From Amycolatopsis sp. CA-128772 (GTDB taxonomy: Bacteria > Actinomycetota > Actinomycetes > Mycobacteriales > Pseudonocardiaceae): DNA of 64,000 nucleotides. The notes below the pieces were generated by a model. The model worked only from the letters and a program-made list of their open reading frames with translations, did not search any database and had not been told where the DNA came from. Where the stretch lies: NCBI RefSeq assembly GCF_002904295.1, contig NZ_PPHG01000081.1:1-64000 (forward strand), written 5' to 3'. This document shows positions 34,409 through 43,670 of the stretch, piece by piece. Each line of letters opens with the position of its first letter. The first letter of the stretch is position 1. The position numbers and the translations under genes were made by a program.

Positions 34409-35506
34409 ATGATGACGCACGACGAGTACCTGGCGACCCGAAGATTCCCGGCCCTCGACGGCGTCCGCGCCGTCGCCGCCGTGCTGGTGGTGGTCTTCCA
34501 CTACGGCGGGCCCAACTGGGAGCGAGCCAACGGCTGGATCGGCGTGCACCTGTTCTTCGTGCTCTCCGGCTACCTCATCACGACGCTCGCGTTGCGCGAA
34601 GAGGACCGCTCCGGTCGCGTCTCCCTGGCGGAGTTCTACATCCGCCGGGCGTTCCGCATCCTGCCTGTCTACTACGTCGTCATCGGCGTGGTCGTCGTCT
34701 TCGCCTACTTCCGCGGCCTGGGCCTGCGGCACAGCGGCATCGTGTCCGCGCTGCCGTGGAACGTCGCCTTCGTCGGCGAGTACCACCAGATGGCGCTGTT
34801 CGGCCAGGCGTGGACGCTCGGCGTCGAGCAGAAGTTCTACCTCGTGTGGCCGCTGCTCGCGTTCGGCTTCGGCGCGCTCGGCTTCGTCAAGCGCCTGAGC
34901 CTGGCCGTCGGCCTCGTCGCGATCATGCTCGCCCTGATTCCCTTCATGCCCTACGCGGGCGCGTACTCGCCGATCCTCATCGGCTGCACGCTGGCGATCG
35001 TGCTGCACCACCGCAAGGGCTTCGCCGCGCTGCGGGCGTTCACCCACCCCGGCACCGGGCTCGTGGTCGCCGCCGCGCTGATCGCGGTGCAGACCCAGTT
35101 CGGCGAGATCGCCGCCTTCCTGCACGACGACGGCGGCTCGATCACCGGCACCGGGTACATCCTCCTGGCGGCCCTGCTCGTGCCGTCGCTGGTCGCCGGC
35201 CGCGGGCCGCTGGCCTGGATCCTCTCGCGGCGGCCGATGCGGTTCGTCGGCGAGCGGTCGTACTCGCTCTACCTCATGCAGGGCGTCGTCGCGCTGGCGC
35301 TGGCGGGGGCGATCCCGCAGTTCGCGCCGCACCGGACGCTGACCGCGGTCGCGGTGACGATCGCCGGCCTGCTGGCGGCGGACCTGCTGTACCGCTGGGT
35401 CGAGGTCCCGATGATCGACGTCGGCCGCCGGATCATCGCCCGCCGCCGGGCGAAGAAGATCACGCCGTCGCCCGAGGTGACCGAGCCCGCGCTCGCCACG
35501 GTCTAG
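34409..35506 (+). CDS. Acyltransferase 3 family membrane protein
   Basis: A 365-residue integral membrane O-acyltransferase of the OafA/YrhL type with about ten membrane segments. The family signature is at the N terminus: RFPALDGVRAVAAVLVVVFH with the catalytic His, then GVHLFFVLSGYLIT and FYIRRAFRILPVYY. It likely acylates a sugar or glycopolymer at the membrane. ATG 34409 or the adjacent 34412 is used. It overlaps the convergent hypothetical gene by 4 bp. Confidence 0.92.
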   Translation: MMTHDEYLATRRFPALDGVRAVAAVLVVVFHYGGPNWERANGWIGVHLFFVLSGYLITTLALREEDRSGRVSLAEFYIRRAFRILPVYYVVIGVVVVFAYFRGLGLRHSGIVSALPWNVAFVGEYHQMALFGQAWTLGVEQKFYLVWPLLAFGFGALGFVKRLSLAVGLVAIMLALIPFMPYAGAYSPILIGCTLAIVLHHRKGFAALRAFTHPGTGLVVAAALIAVQTQFGEIAAFLHDDGGSITGTGYILLAALLVPSLVAGRGPLAWILSRRPMRFVGERSYSLYLMQGVVALALAGAIPQFAPHRTLTAVAVTIAGLLAADLLYRWVEVPMIDVGRRIIARRRAKKITPSPEVTEPALATV

Positions 35507-35856
35507 GGTTTACCGACGCCGAAGCAGGCGACCACGCGGCTCAGGTCCGGGGTCAGGAACACCGAGAACCAGTAGCCGCCGGCCGGGCGGTCGTCGACGA
35601 AGACCAGGCACAGCTCGCGTTCCGGGCAGGCTTCGAGGTCGGCGACGGCGTCGGCGAACCCCGCCGACGCCTGGCCCGTCCGGTGCGTGTGCCGCTCGCG
35701 GCGGCGGAAGGTCCGCCGGAACGATTCGGCGGACCCCGGCCGGTCACCGCCGATGAGCGCGGCCCCGGAGCCCAGCGCCGCGCGGGCGAGCGCGAACACA
35801 CCGTCGCGTCCCGCCAGCAGCTCGGCCAGCCGATTCCGCTCCACCCGTTCCCCCAC
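35503..35856 (-). CDS. Hypothetical protein
   Basis: 117 residues from GTG 35856, or 113 from GTG 35844, which has a better placed GGGGGAACGG site. It is a small alpha/beta protein with Arg/His-rich centre (RRTFRRRERHTHRTG) and a strand-rich end (CLVFVDDRPAGGYWFSVFL). No family recognised. The terminator of the upstream exporter gene ends only 7 bp before GTG 35856, which also favours the later start. Confidence 0.6.
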   Translation of the reverse strand: MGERVERNRLAELLAGRDGVFALARAALGSGAALIGGDRPGSAESFRRTFRRRERHTHRTGQASAGFADAVADLEACPERELCLVFVDDRPAGGYWFSVFLTPDLSRVVACFGVGKP

Positions 35857-35862
35857 ACGGAA

Positions 35863-35891
35863 AAGCCGGGTGCCCCGACGGCACCCGGCTT
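35863..35891 (-). terminator. Intrinsic terminator of the DHA2-type exporter gene
   Basis: A 12-bp perfect stem (35863-35874 with 35880-35891), loop of five, followed on the minus strand by TTTT. It lies 14 bp after the exporter stop codon. Confidence 0.88.
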
Positions 35892-35904
35892 CCGAAGCTA
35901 CCCC

Positions 35905-37674
35905 TCAGCGTTCGCTCGACGGCGACACCAGTTCGCTGGGCCCGCTGCCCGCCTCCCCGGCCACCGCGGCCAGCTCCGCACCGGCCGACTCGGTCCGCTC
36001 CGGGCGGGAGTCCTTCGTCAGCAGCGACGCCACCGCGCCGACCAGGCAGACGGCGATCGCGAAGCCGAACGCCACCGCCAGGCCCGACTGGAACGGGCCC
36101 GAAATCAGGTTCGGGAAGAAGCTGCGGCCGGTCAGGAACGACGCCTGGTCCGGCGGCAGGGCCGACAGCTGGCCGCCCAGCAGCTGCTGGATCGGGTTGT
36201 AGCCCAGGAACGCCGCGAACAGCACCGCCACCGCCGGCAGGTTCGCCACCTGGCCCGCCGCCGCCTCGGGGACGCCGTGCGCGACCAGGCCGTCGTGCAT
36301 CGTCGACGGGAGGCTGCTCGACAGGCCGGAGATGATCAGGCTGAAGAAGAAACCGATCGACAGGACCATCGCCGCGTTCTGGAACGTCGTCATCATGCCC
36401 GCGCCGGAGCCGCGTGCGTCCGCCGGCAGGCTGTTCATCACCTCGGCGCGGTTGGGCGAGGAGAACATGCCCATGCCGATGCCGTTGACCAGCAGGATCG
36501 CCGCGAACGCCCAGTAGTCGAAGTTCACCGGCAGGATGATCAGCAGCAGGAACGTGACGGCCGTGATGAACAGGCCGCTCGAAGCGAGCAGGCGGCTGCC
36601 GATCCGGTCGGCGAGGATGCCCGACGTCGGCGCGGCCAGCAGGAAGCCGACGGTCATCGGCAGCATGTAGATGCCCGCCCACAGCGGCGTCTGCTCGAAC
36701 GTGTAGCCGTGCTGCGGCAGCCAGATGCCCTGCAGCCAGATGATCAGGATGAACTGCAGCCCGCCGCGGCCGAGCGACGCCGTCAGGTTCGCGACGTTGC
36801 CCCAGGTGAACGACCGGATCCGGAACAGCGACAGGCGGAACAGCGGGTTGTCGACCTTCGTTTCGATGATCACGAAGGCGACCAGCACCGCGGCGCCGCC
36901 GATCAGGCAGCTCAGCACGAACGGGCTGCCCCAGCCGGTCGGCGACGAGCCGTAGGGCTGGATGCCGTAGGTGATCCCGACCAGCACCGCGATCAGGCCG
37001 ACCGCGAAGGTGATGTTGCCCCACCAGTCCATCCGCGCGTGCTTGCGGACGCCGGTGTCGTGCAGCTTGAGGTACGCCCAGACCGTGCCGATCACGCCGA
37101 ACGGCACCGAGACCAGGAAGATCAGGTTCCAGTCGATCGGCGCCAGCACGCCGCCGACGACCAGGCCGAGGAACGAGCCGGCGATGGCCGCGACGCCGTT
37201 CATGCCGAGCGCGAGGCCGCGCTGGTTGGCCGGGAACGCGTCGGTGAGGATCGCCGAGGAGTTCGCCATCAGGAAGGCCCCGCCGACGCCCTGCACGATC
37301 CGCCAGCCGATCAGCCACAACGCGGCGGCGTCCCCGTCGAACCAGGTGACGGCCAGCATGATGGAAGAAACGGTGAAGACGGCGAAGCCGAGGTTGTACA
37401 TCCTCGCGCGGCCGTACATGTCGCCGAGCCTGCCGAAGCTCACCACCAGCACCGCGGTGACCACCAGGAACCCCATGATCATCCACAGCAGGTAGCTCGT
37501 GTTGGCCGGTTCCAGGGGGTTGATGCCGATGCCCTTGAAGATGTCGGGCAGCGCGATCAGCACGATCGAGGAGTTGATCGTGGCGATCAGCATGCCCAGC
37601 GTCGTGTTGGACAGCGCGATCCACTTGTACCGCGGCCCCAGTTCCGCGATCGAATACGTCCGGCGTTGCGCCAC
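35905..37674 (-). CDS. DHA2-type MFS drug exporter
   Basis: A 589-residue major facilitator of the 14-segment EmrB/QacA (DHA2) family, exporting toxic compounds by proton antiport. Motif A is FGRLGDMYGRARMYN and motif C-like text GMNGVAAIAGSFLGLVVGGVL (cited in part) is in segment 5. There is a C-terminal hydrophilic tail of about 40 residues. GTG 37674 follows AGAGAGG; an in-frame ATG at 37737 lies upstream of the palindromic promoter region and is less likely. Two palindromes upstream suggest a repressor, but no regulator gene is adjacent. Confidence 0.9.
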   Translation of the reverse strand: MAQRRTYSIAELGPRYKWIALSNTTLGMLIATINSSIVLIALPDIFKGIGINPLEPANTSYLLWMIMGFLVVTAVLVVSFGRLGDMYGRARMYNLGFAVFTVSSIMLAVTWFDGDAAALWLIGWRIVQGVGGAFLMANSSAILTDAFPANQRGLALGMNGVAAIAGSFLGLVVGGVLAPIDWNLIFLVSVPFGVIGTVWAYLKLHDTGVRKHARMDWWGNITFAVGLIAVLVGITYGIQPYGSSPTGWGSPFVLSCLIGGAAVLVAFVIIETKVDNPLFRLSLFRIRSFTWGNVANLTASLGRGGLQFILIIWLQGIWLPQHGYTFEQTPLWAGIYMLPMTVGFLLAAPTSGILADRIGSRLLASSGLFITAVTFLLLIILPVNFDYWAFAAILLVNGIGMGMFSSPNRAEVMNSLPADARGSGAGMMTTFQNAAMVLSIGFFFSLIISGLSSSLPSTMHDGLVAHGVPEAAAGQVANLPAVAVLFAAFLGYNPIQQLLGGQLSALPPDQASFLTGRSFFPNLISGPFQSGLAVAFGFAIAVCLVGAVASLLTKDSRPERTESAGAELAAVAGEAGSGPSELVSPSSER

Positions 37675-37701
37675 TGTGCAACCTCTCTGCTCGCAAAGTC
37701 C

Positions 37702-37726
37702 CTTAGCTAGGCTAAGCAACTTGCTT
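37702..37726. promoter_or_regulatory. Overlapping palindromes in exporter promoter
   Basis: Two perfect inverted repeats overlap: CTTAGC-TAG-GCTAAG (37702-37716) and AAGCAA-C-TTGCTT (37714-37726). They lie about 30-50 bp before GTG 37674. The first partly resembles a DtxR/IdeR iron box (AGGCTAA core), but the outer bases do not fit well; a MarR- or TetR-type site is equally possible. Confidence 0.55.
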
Positions 37727-37857
37727 GCGTATGGCAACCAACCCGGCGGAACGCATGGGAGAGCATGATCACAGTCGCTTGACTGTCCTTTGTGGAGTCT
37801 TTACCAGCCGGGCCACTGGGCGAGGACCTCCGCTCCGGCGTCCCCCCATCTTTCGCG

Positions 37858-38084
37858 AAGCTTGGATCGCGGCCGTCACGAAGCACTATCCCGGCGAGCC
37901 CAAGCCCGGCTACATCGCGCCGTGGGATGAGACGCCCGACTGGGCACGCCGAAGGGCCGCCGCCGTTTACGACCAGGTAGCAGCCTTCATCCAGGCAACG
38001 GACGGCGCATTGGCAGCAGCAGACGGACACGGAGATCTTCGAACGAGTCGAGCGGGAAGTGGCCCAACCGGCGGCCTCAAGAAG
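37858..38084 (+). pseudogene. Remnant of small actinobacterial hypothetical gene
   Basis: The frame reads FREAWIAAVTKHYPGEPKP, GYIAPWDETPDWARR and AAAVYDQVAAFIQATDG without a proper start codon. It then goes out of frame. In another frame from 38011 the text WQQQTDTEIFERVEREVAQ appears, resembling the end of the same family (typically ending WQxETDADIFERxE). About 40 codons between the halves seem deleted. The end runs into the 3' end of the convergent MocR gene. Function unknown; the family is assigned from memory. Confidence 0.6.
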
Positions 38085-39525
38085 TAACCAGCCGCCCCAG
38101 CACCGCGATACCCTCGGCGATCTCCGTCGCCGTCCGGGCCGCATACCCCAGCACCAGCCCCGGCCGCCCCGGCTGCTGCCGGTGCCACGACAGCGGCTGG
38201 ACCTTCACCCCCTCCGCCAGCGCGGCCGCCGCCACCGCGACGTCGTCCACGTCTTCGTCGAACGTCACCGTCAGGTGGAGCCCGGCCGCCGCGCCGTGGA
38301 CCACCGCCGACGGCAACGACTCGGACAGGGAGCGGATCATCGCGTCCCTGCGGCGGCGGTGCCGGGCCCGGACCACGCGCAGCTGCCGCTCCAGCTCGCC
38401 CGTCTCCATCAACCGGGCCAGCACCAGCTGCGCCAGCACCGCGTTGCCCAGGTCCGCGAACCGCTTGGCCGCCACCAGATCGGCGAAGAACCGCGGCGGG
38501 GCCAGCAGCCAGCCCACGCGCAACGCCGGGGCCAGCAGTTTCGAGACGCTACCGAGGTAGCAGACCTCCGGCAGCATCGACCGGACCGCGGGCACCGGCG
38601 CCCGGTCGTACCGGTGCTCCGCGTCGTAGTCGTCCTCCACGACGATGCCGCCGCCGGCCGCCCAGCGCATCAGCTCCCGGCGGCGCTCACCGCCCAGGAC
38701 CACGCCCATCGGGAACTGGTGGGCCGGCGTCAGCAGCACCGCCGGCGCCCGCAACGCGGAGACGCGCACCCCGTCGTCGTCCACCGGGATCGGCGGGGTT
38801 TCCAGGCCGCAGTGGTGCAGGTGCTGCCGGGCCCCCAGCGAACCCGGGTCCTCGACGGCCACCGCCGGCACGCCGTGCGCCCGCAGCACCTCCCCCAGCA
38901 GGGTCAACCCCTGCGCGACCCCCGCGACCACGATGATCTCGCCCGGGTCGACGCGGATCCCGCGGTTGCGCGCCAGCCAGCGCGACACCGCCAGCCGCAT
39001 CGAGGGCGCGCCGCGCGGGTCGCCGTAGCCGAAGTGGGCCGGCTCCAGCTCGTCCAGCACCGCCCGCTCGGCACGCAGCCAGGCCCCGCGCGGGAAGGCC
39101 GTCAGATCGGGGACGCCCGGCGTCAGGTCGACCCGGGCCGGGGCCGCGCGGACCGCGTCGAAGACCTCCACCCCGGGCCACGCGGTGATCACCTCGGCGG
39201 CCGGCCGGTCCGGCGAAGGGTCCGGCGGCAGCACGGGCGCGGCGACGACGACCGTGCCCGCCCGGCCGCGGCCCGCCGCGTGGCCGTCGTCGATCAGCCG
39301 CTGGTAGGCCTCGGTGACCACGCCGCGCGACACGCGCAGCTCCGCGGCCAGCACCCGGGACGCGGGCAGCCGGCCACCGACCGGCAGCCGGCCGTCGGCG
39401 ACCGCGGCGCGCAGCTGCCCGGCGAGCCAGTCCGCGAGGCCGCCCGGCGGGGCGTCACGGACGTCGAGCTGGAGGAAGTCCGAACCTATGGACCCCTCCG
39501 CGAGCGGAGTTTTGGCTCTGTCCAT
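38077..39525 (-). CDS. MocR/PdxR-type GntR regulator with aminotransferase domain
   Basis: A 482-residue regulator: N-terminal GntR winged helix (GRLPVGGRLPASRVLAAELR, VSRGVVTEAYQRL) and a C-terminal class I aminotransferase-like domain with the PLP lysine region YLGSVSKLLAPALRVGWLL. Such proteins sense PLP or an amino compound. ATG 39525 is six bases after GACAAT (-10-like), predicting a leaderless mRNA. It is divergent from the methyltransferase at 39554 with only 28 bp between starts, so that gene is the likely target. Confidence 0.9.
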   Translation of the reverse strand: MDRAKTPLAEGSIGSDFLQLDVRDAPPGGLADWLAGQLRAAVADGRLPVGGRLPASRVLAAELRVSRGVVTEAYQRLIDDGHAAGRGRAGTVVVAAPVLPPDPSPDRPAAEVITAWPGVEVFDAVRAAPARVDLTPGVPDLTAFPRGAWLRAERAVLDELEPAHFGYGDPRGAPSMRLAVSRWLARNRGIRVDPGEIIVVAGVAQGLTLLGEVLRAHGVPAVAVEDPGSLGARQHLHHCGLETPPIPVDDDGVRVSALRAPAVLLTPAHQFPMGVVLGGERRRELMRWAAGGGIVVEDDYDAEHRYDRAPVPAVRSMLPEVCYLGSVSKLLAPALRVGWLLAPPRFFADLVAAKRFADLGNAVLAQLVLARLMETGELERQLRVVRARHRRRRDAMIRSLSESLPSAVVHGAAAGLHLTVTFDEDVDDVAVAAAALAEGVKVQPLSWHRQQPGRPGLVLGYAARTATEIAEGIAVLGRLVTS

Positions 39526-39553
39526 CGGGCCATTGTCGCAGCACGCTGGTCCC

Positions 39554-40336
39554 ATGGACACCAGTTACGTGCACGGGTACGCCGAACCCGAGACCCGCCG
39601 CCTCGGCGACCAGGCCGACACCCTCGCCGGACTCCTGCACGCCGGGACGGCCTACCCCGCCGGGAGCCGCGTGCTGGAGGCCGGCTGCGGCGTCGGCGCC
39701 CAGACCGTCCACCTCGTCGCCCGCAGTCCCGGCGCGCACCTGACCGCGGTCGACGTCTCCGAAGCGTCGCTGCGGCAGGCGAAAGCCCGGGTCGGGGGCG
39801 TCGAGTTCCGGCGAGCCGACCTGTTCGACCTGGACGGCGAGTACGACCACGTCTTCGTCTGCTTCGTCCTGGAACACCTGCCGGAGCCGGAGAAAGCGCT
39901 CGCGCACCTGAAGACGCTGCTGCGGCCGGGCGGCACGATCACGGTCATCGAGGGCGACCACGGGTCGGCGTTCTTCCACCCGCGCAGCGAGCACGCCCAA
40001 GCGGCGATCGACTGCCTGGTCCACCTGCAGGCCGAGGCCGGCGGCGACGCGCTCATCGGGCGTCGCCTGCACCCGCTGCTGACCGGCGCCGGGTTCGGCG
40101 ACGTCACCGTCGAACCGCGGACCGTCTACGCCGACAGCTCCCAGCCGGGGCTGGTCACCGGGTTCACCCGCGACACCTTCACCGCGATGGTCGAAGGCGT
40201 CGGCGAAACCGCCGTCGCCCGCGGCCTCGCCACCGTGGACGGCTGGGCGCGCGGAGTCGCGGACCTGCACCGCACCGCCGGTCCGGGCGGGACCTTCCAC
40301 TACGCGTTCTTCAAGGCCACGGGGAGCACCACGTGA
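39554..40336 (+). CDS. Class I SAM-dependent methyltransferase
   Basis: A 260-residue methyltransferase. The SAM motif VLEAGCGVGAQTVHLVAR is near residue 40, with VDVSEASLRQA, FVCFVLEHLPEPEKALAHL and LLRPGGTITVIEGDHGS following. The HGYAEPETRRLGDQADTL opening is typical of a group of small-molecule methyltransferases. ATG 39554 fits the family start. It is divergent from the MocR regulator, which may sense its substrate or product. Confidence 0.9.
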   Translation: MDTSYVHGYAEPETRRLGDQADTLAGLLHAGTAYPAGSRVLEAGCGVGAQTVHLVARSPGAHLTAVDVSEASLRQAKARVGGVEFRRADLFDLDGEYDHVFVCFVLEHLPEPEKALAHLKTLLRPGGTITVIEGDHGSAFFHPRSEHAQAAIDCLVHLQAEAGGDALIGRRLHPLLTGAGFGDVTVEPRTVYADSSQPGLVTGFTRDTFTAMVEGVGETAVARGLATVDGWARGVADLHRTAGPGGTFHYAFFKATGSTT

Positions 40337-40424
40337 TCATCCGGCGGCGGCCGGCGGGCAGCACCAACTTCGTCGACCGGGACCTCCAACGGGTCCGAAA
40401 CGACCTCGCCGCCCTCGAACCCCG

Positions 40425-43400
40425 CTACCCGGCGACGCGTTCCAAGGCCGTCAGGTGGTTCCGGACCCGGATGGCGCCGGGCACGCCTTCCTCGGCGTAA
40501 CAGGCCAGCGCGCGTTCCCAGTGCTCGCGCGCGGCCTCCGGGTCACCGAGTCCACAGTGGACTTCACCGAGCCCGCAGTGGGCCCGGCCCTGTTCCGGAC
40601 CACAGCCCGTTGCCTTGGCCACGGCCAAGGCTTCGCGGTGGTACCGGAGCGCGTCCGCGGAGGCGCCGCGCGCGGCGGCGAGGTGGCCGAGACTGTTGAG
40701 CACGCGGGATTCGACACCCCGGTCACCGCATTCGCGCGCCAGGCTCAACGCCTCTTCGAGGTGCTGGGCCGCGTCCGCGTGGCGGCCCTGCGCCAGCCGG
40801 ACGTCACCCAGGTGCTTCAACGCCACGCTGCGGTTGGTCGGGCTGCCGGTCTCCTGCGCGATTTCCAGCGCCCGTCCGAGGTGCGCGGCGGCTTCCGCGT
40901 ACCGGCCGCGGGCGTGCTCGATGTCGCCGAGGATGCCGAGGGCGTACCCCTCGCTGACCCGGACGCCCATCGCGCGAAGGTGCTCCAGCCCTTCCTCCAG
41001 GACGCGGGCCGCTTCGTCGTGACGGCCCAGCGCCGACAGCGAGTCGGCCAGGTTGACCAGGGCGTACCCCTCGCCGGTGCGGTCGGCGATGTCGCGGGCC
41101 AGTGCGAGCGCCTCTTCCAGGTGGCCGATCGCCTCGCCGTACCGGCCGATGCCGCGGCAGGTGCAGCCGAGCACCACCAGGACCAGGCCCTCACTGGTGC
41201 GGTCGCCGGATTCCCGGGCCAGCGCCAAGGCTTCCGTCGAATACCGGATCCCCTCGGCGAACCGGCCCAGCGCGCGGCAGACCAGGCCGAGCGTGTTCAC
41301 CGCGTGGATCTCGGTGCGCCGGTCGCCGGTCTCGCGGGCGAGGACGAGCGCCTCTTCCAGGTACCGCAACGCATCCCGCGACCGGCCGACGCGCCAATGT
41401 CCCAGCGCGATCAGGATGAGCGGCTCGGCTTCGGCCGCCCGGTCACCGGCGTGGTGGGCCAGCGCCGACGCGTGCGTGTGCAGCACCAGGGCTTCCTCGT
41501 GGTAGCCGCCGACGTCGAGGTAGTGCCACAGGATCCCGGACAGCAGCCGCAGGTGGTCCGGCCACCCGTGCCGCGTCGCGTGCGCGGCCACCGCCAGCAG
41601 GTTGCGGCGCTCGGCCTCCAGCCACGCCGGCGCGTCGAGCACCTTGACGTCGGGCTCCGGCACCCGCGGCCGCAGGTGGCGTTCCTGCGGCAGGACGACG
41701 TCCATGGCCTGCGCGGCCGAGGAGACGTAGAAGTCGAACAGCCGCTCCTGCGCCTCGCGGCTTTCGGCGGGGTCGCCGTCCGCGAGCTCGGCGGCGTAGA
41801 CGCGCAGCAGGTCGTGCAGCTGGACGCGGTCTTCGCCGGTCTGCTGCGCGAGGTGGGCGCGCACCAGGGTGCCGGTCAGCCGTTCCGCCTCCGGCAGCGG
41901 GACGCCGGCGAGCGCGGCGATCGCCGGCGGGGTCAGGTCGCGGCCCGGGTGCAGGCCGCAGAGCCGGAACACGCGGGCCGCGTCCGGGGCGAGGTGGCGG
42001 TACGACCACGAGAACACCGCGCGGACCGCGGTCAGCGGGTCGCCGCCGCCGTCGAGCAGGTCGAGGCGCCGCCGTTCGTCGGCCAGTTCGTCCGCCAGGG
42101 CCGCCAGCCGCTCCCCCGGCCGGCTCAGCGCCAGCTCCGCGACGAGCCGCAGGGCGAGCGGCAGCCGGGCCGAGTACCCGATCAGCGCCGCCGCGGCGTC
42201 GGGTTCGGCGTCGACGCGCCGGCCGAGCAGGGCCCGGAGCAGGTCGTGGGCTTCGGCGTCGGTGAGCAGGTCGACGAGCACCCGGCGGGCGCCGTGCCGG
42301 GCGACCAGGCCGGGCAGCGCGTCCCGGCTGGTCACCAGCACCAGGCAGGACGGCGAGCCGGGCAGCAGCGGCCGCACCTGGCCGACCGAACCCGCGTTGT
42401 CCAGTACCAGCAGCATGCGGCGGCCGGTGAGCGCGGTGCGGAACTTCGCGGCGCGCTCCTCCGGTTCGGCGGGGATGTCCGCGCCGTCGACGCCGAGGGC
42501 ACGCAGGAAGCCGGACAGCGCGTCGCCGGGGTCGACCGGCCGGACCGTGCCGAAGCCGTGCAGGTCGAGGTAGAGCTGCCCGTCCGGGAACTCCGCGGGC
42601 GACCGCTGCGCCCAGTGCACCGCGAGCGCGGTCTTGCCGACCCCGCCGGTGCCGGACAGGACGGCGATGCGCGCGCCGGTGTCGCCTTCGTCGCGACGCA
42701 GCAGCGTGTCCAGCTCGGCCAGCTGGGCCGCGCGGCCGCGGAAGCCGGGGACGTCCGCGGGCAGCTGGGCGGGCACCCGGGCCGGCGGCTCCGGCGCCGC
42801 GAAGTCCTGCCGCAGCACCTGGCGGTGGGCCGCGCGCAGCTCGGGGCCGGGTTCGATGCCCAGCTCACCGGCGAGCCGGCGGCGGACCTCGTCGTACACG
42901 TCGAGCGCGGCGGCCTGGCGCCCGGACGCGGCGAGCACCACCATCAGCCTGGCGTGCGCCGACTCGTTCAACGGCTCCTCGGCGGTCAGCACCCGCAGCT
43001 GGACCGCCGCGTCCTCGGGGTCGGCGGTCCCGGCGTAGGCCATCACGGCCTTGGCCCGCCGCATCGCGATCGCCAGCCGGGCGGGGTGCTGGCGGAGCCG
43101 TCCGACGTCGGCAAGGGCCGGGCCGCGCCAGAGCCCGAGGGCCTCGCGGTGGGCGTCCCGGGCGAGGAGCGCTTCGAACTCCAGCAGATCGAGCTCGGTT
43201 TCCCCGGCGGCGAGCCGGTAGCCGCCCTTGTCCGTGGCGATGAGGTCGGCCGGCCGCAGCGCCCGCCGCAGCCGGGCGACGTAGGTGTGGAGCAGCTCCA
43301 GGCACGACGACGGCGGCTCGTCCCAGACGACGTCGACGAGGTCCTCGCGCCGGACGGTCCGGTTCGGCTGCAGAGCCAGCAGGGCCAGCAGCAGGCGCTG

Positions 43401-43670
43401 CTTCTCGGCGCCGATCTCGACCGGCTCGGTGCCGCGCGTCACCGTCAACGGACCCAGGACGCCGATCCGGACCGGCTCCGGCGGGGCTTCGGCCAGCGCC
43501 TCCCGCAGCCGCCGTTCGGTCTCCGGCCGGGGCCGCCGGACGCTGCCGAGCTCGGCGTTGCGGACCGCGCGCAGGCTCAGTCCCGCGCGCTCGGCGAGCT
43601 GGGCCTGGGTGAGGCCGGCGAGCACACGCCGGTCGCGCAGCCATCCGGCGAACGACGGGCCTTCGTCCAC
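40425..43670 (-). CDS. XRE-SARP-NB-ARC-TPR transcriptional regulator (AfsR-like)
   Basis: A 1081-residue multidomain regulator. Order: XRE helix-turn-helix (about 3-55, LRDRRVLAGLTQAQLAERAG), OmpR-type winged helix (about 68-150, IGVLGPLTVTRG), BTAD helical domain (about 155-290), NB-ARC ATPase (about 315-580; Walker A LSGTGGVGKTALAVHW, Walker B MLLVLDNAG), a winged-helix/ARC2-like part, and about eight TPR units (about 740-1070) such as EALALARESGDRTSEGLVLV. Signalling NTPases of this kind control secondary metabolism. GTG 43670 has GGAGAGG upstream. No biosynthetic cluster is nearby. Confidence 0.92.
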   Translation of the reverse strand: MDEGPSFAGWLRDRRVLAGLTQAQLAERAGLSLRAVRNAELGSVRRPRPETERRLREALAEAPPEPVRIGVLGPLTVTRGTEPVEIGAEKQRLLLALLALQPNRTVRREDLVDVVWDEPPSSCLELLHTYVARLRRALRPADLIATDKGGYRLAAGETELDLLEFEALLARDAHREALGLWRGPALADVGRLRQHPARLAIAMRRAKAVMAYAGTADPEDAAVQLRVLTAEEPLNESAHARLMVVLAASGRQAAALDVYDEVRRRLAGELGIEPGPELRAAHRQVLRQDFAAPEPPARVPAQLPADVPGFRGRAAQLAELDTLLRRDEGDTGARIAVLSGTGGVGKTALAVHWAQRSPAEFPDGQLYLDLHGFGTVRPVDPGDALSGFLRALGVDGADIPAEPEERAAKFRTALTGRRMLLVLDNAGSVGQVRPLLPGSPSCLVLVTSRDALPGLVARHGARRVLVDLLTDAEAHDLLRALLGRRVDAEPDAAAALIGYSARLPLALRLVAELALSRPGERLAALADELADERRRLDLLDGGGDPLTAVRAVFSWSYRHLAPDAARVFRLCGLHPGRDLTPPAIAALAGVPLPEAERLTGTLVRAHLAQQTGEDRVQLHDLLRVYAAELADGDPAESREAQERLFDFYVSSAAQAMDVVLPQERHLRPRVPEPDVKVLDAPAWLEAERRNLLAVAAHATRHGWPDHLRLLSGILWHYLDVGGYHEEALVLHTHASALAHHAGDRAAEAEPLILIALGHWRVGRSRDALRYLEEALVLARETGDRRTEIHAVNTLGLVCRALGRFAEGIRYSTEALALARESGDRTSEGLVLVVLGCTCRGIGRYGEAIGHLEEALALARDIADRTGEGYALVNLADSLSALGRHDEAARVLEEGLEHLRAMGVRVSEGYALGILGDIEHARGRYAEAAAHLGRALEIAQETGSPTNRSVALKHLGDVRLAQGRHADAAQHLEEALSLARECGDRGVESRVLNSLGHLAAARGASADALRYHREALAVAKATGCGPEQGRAHCGLGEVHCGLGDPEAAREHWERALACYAEEGVPGAIRVRNHLTALERVAG

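Noticed and set aside
34393-37710. A 1105-codon plus-strand frame
   Set aside because: It runs antisense to the DHA2-type exporter, whose motifs and membrane segments are clear. The product is Arg/Asp/His-rich with no domains, a typical antisense artefact of high-GC coding DNA.
40333-40500. A 55-codon frame starting over the stop of the methyltransferase gene
   Set aside because: It has a GTG overlapping the upstream stop, but its second half is antisense to the AfsR-like gene, there is no strong ribosome binding site and no family.
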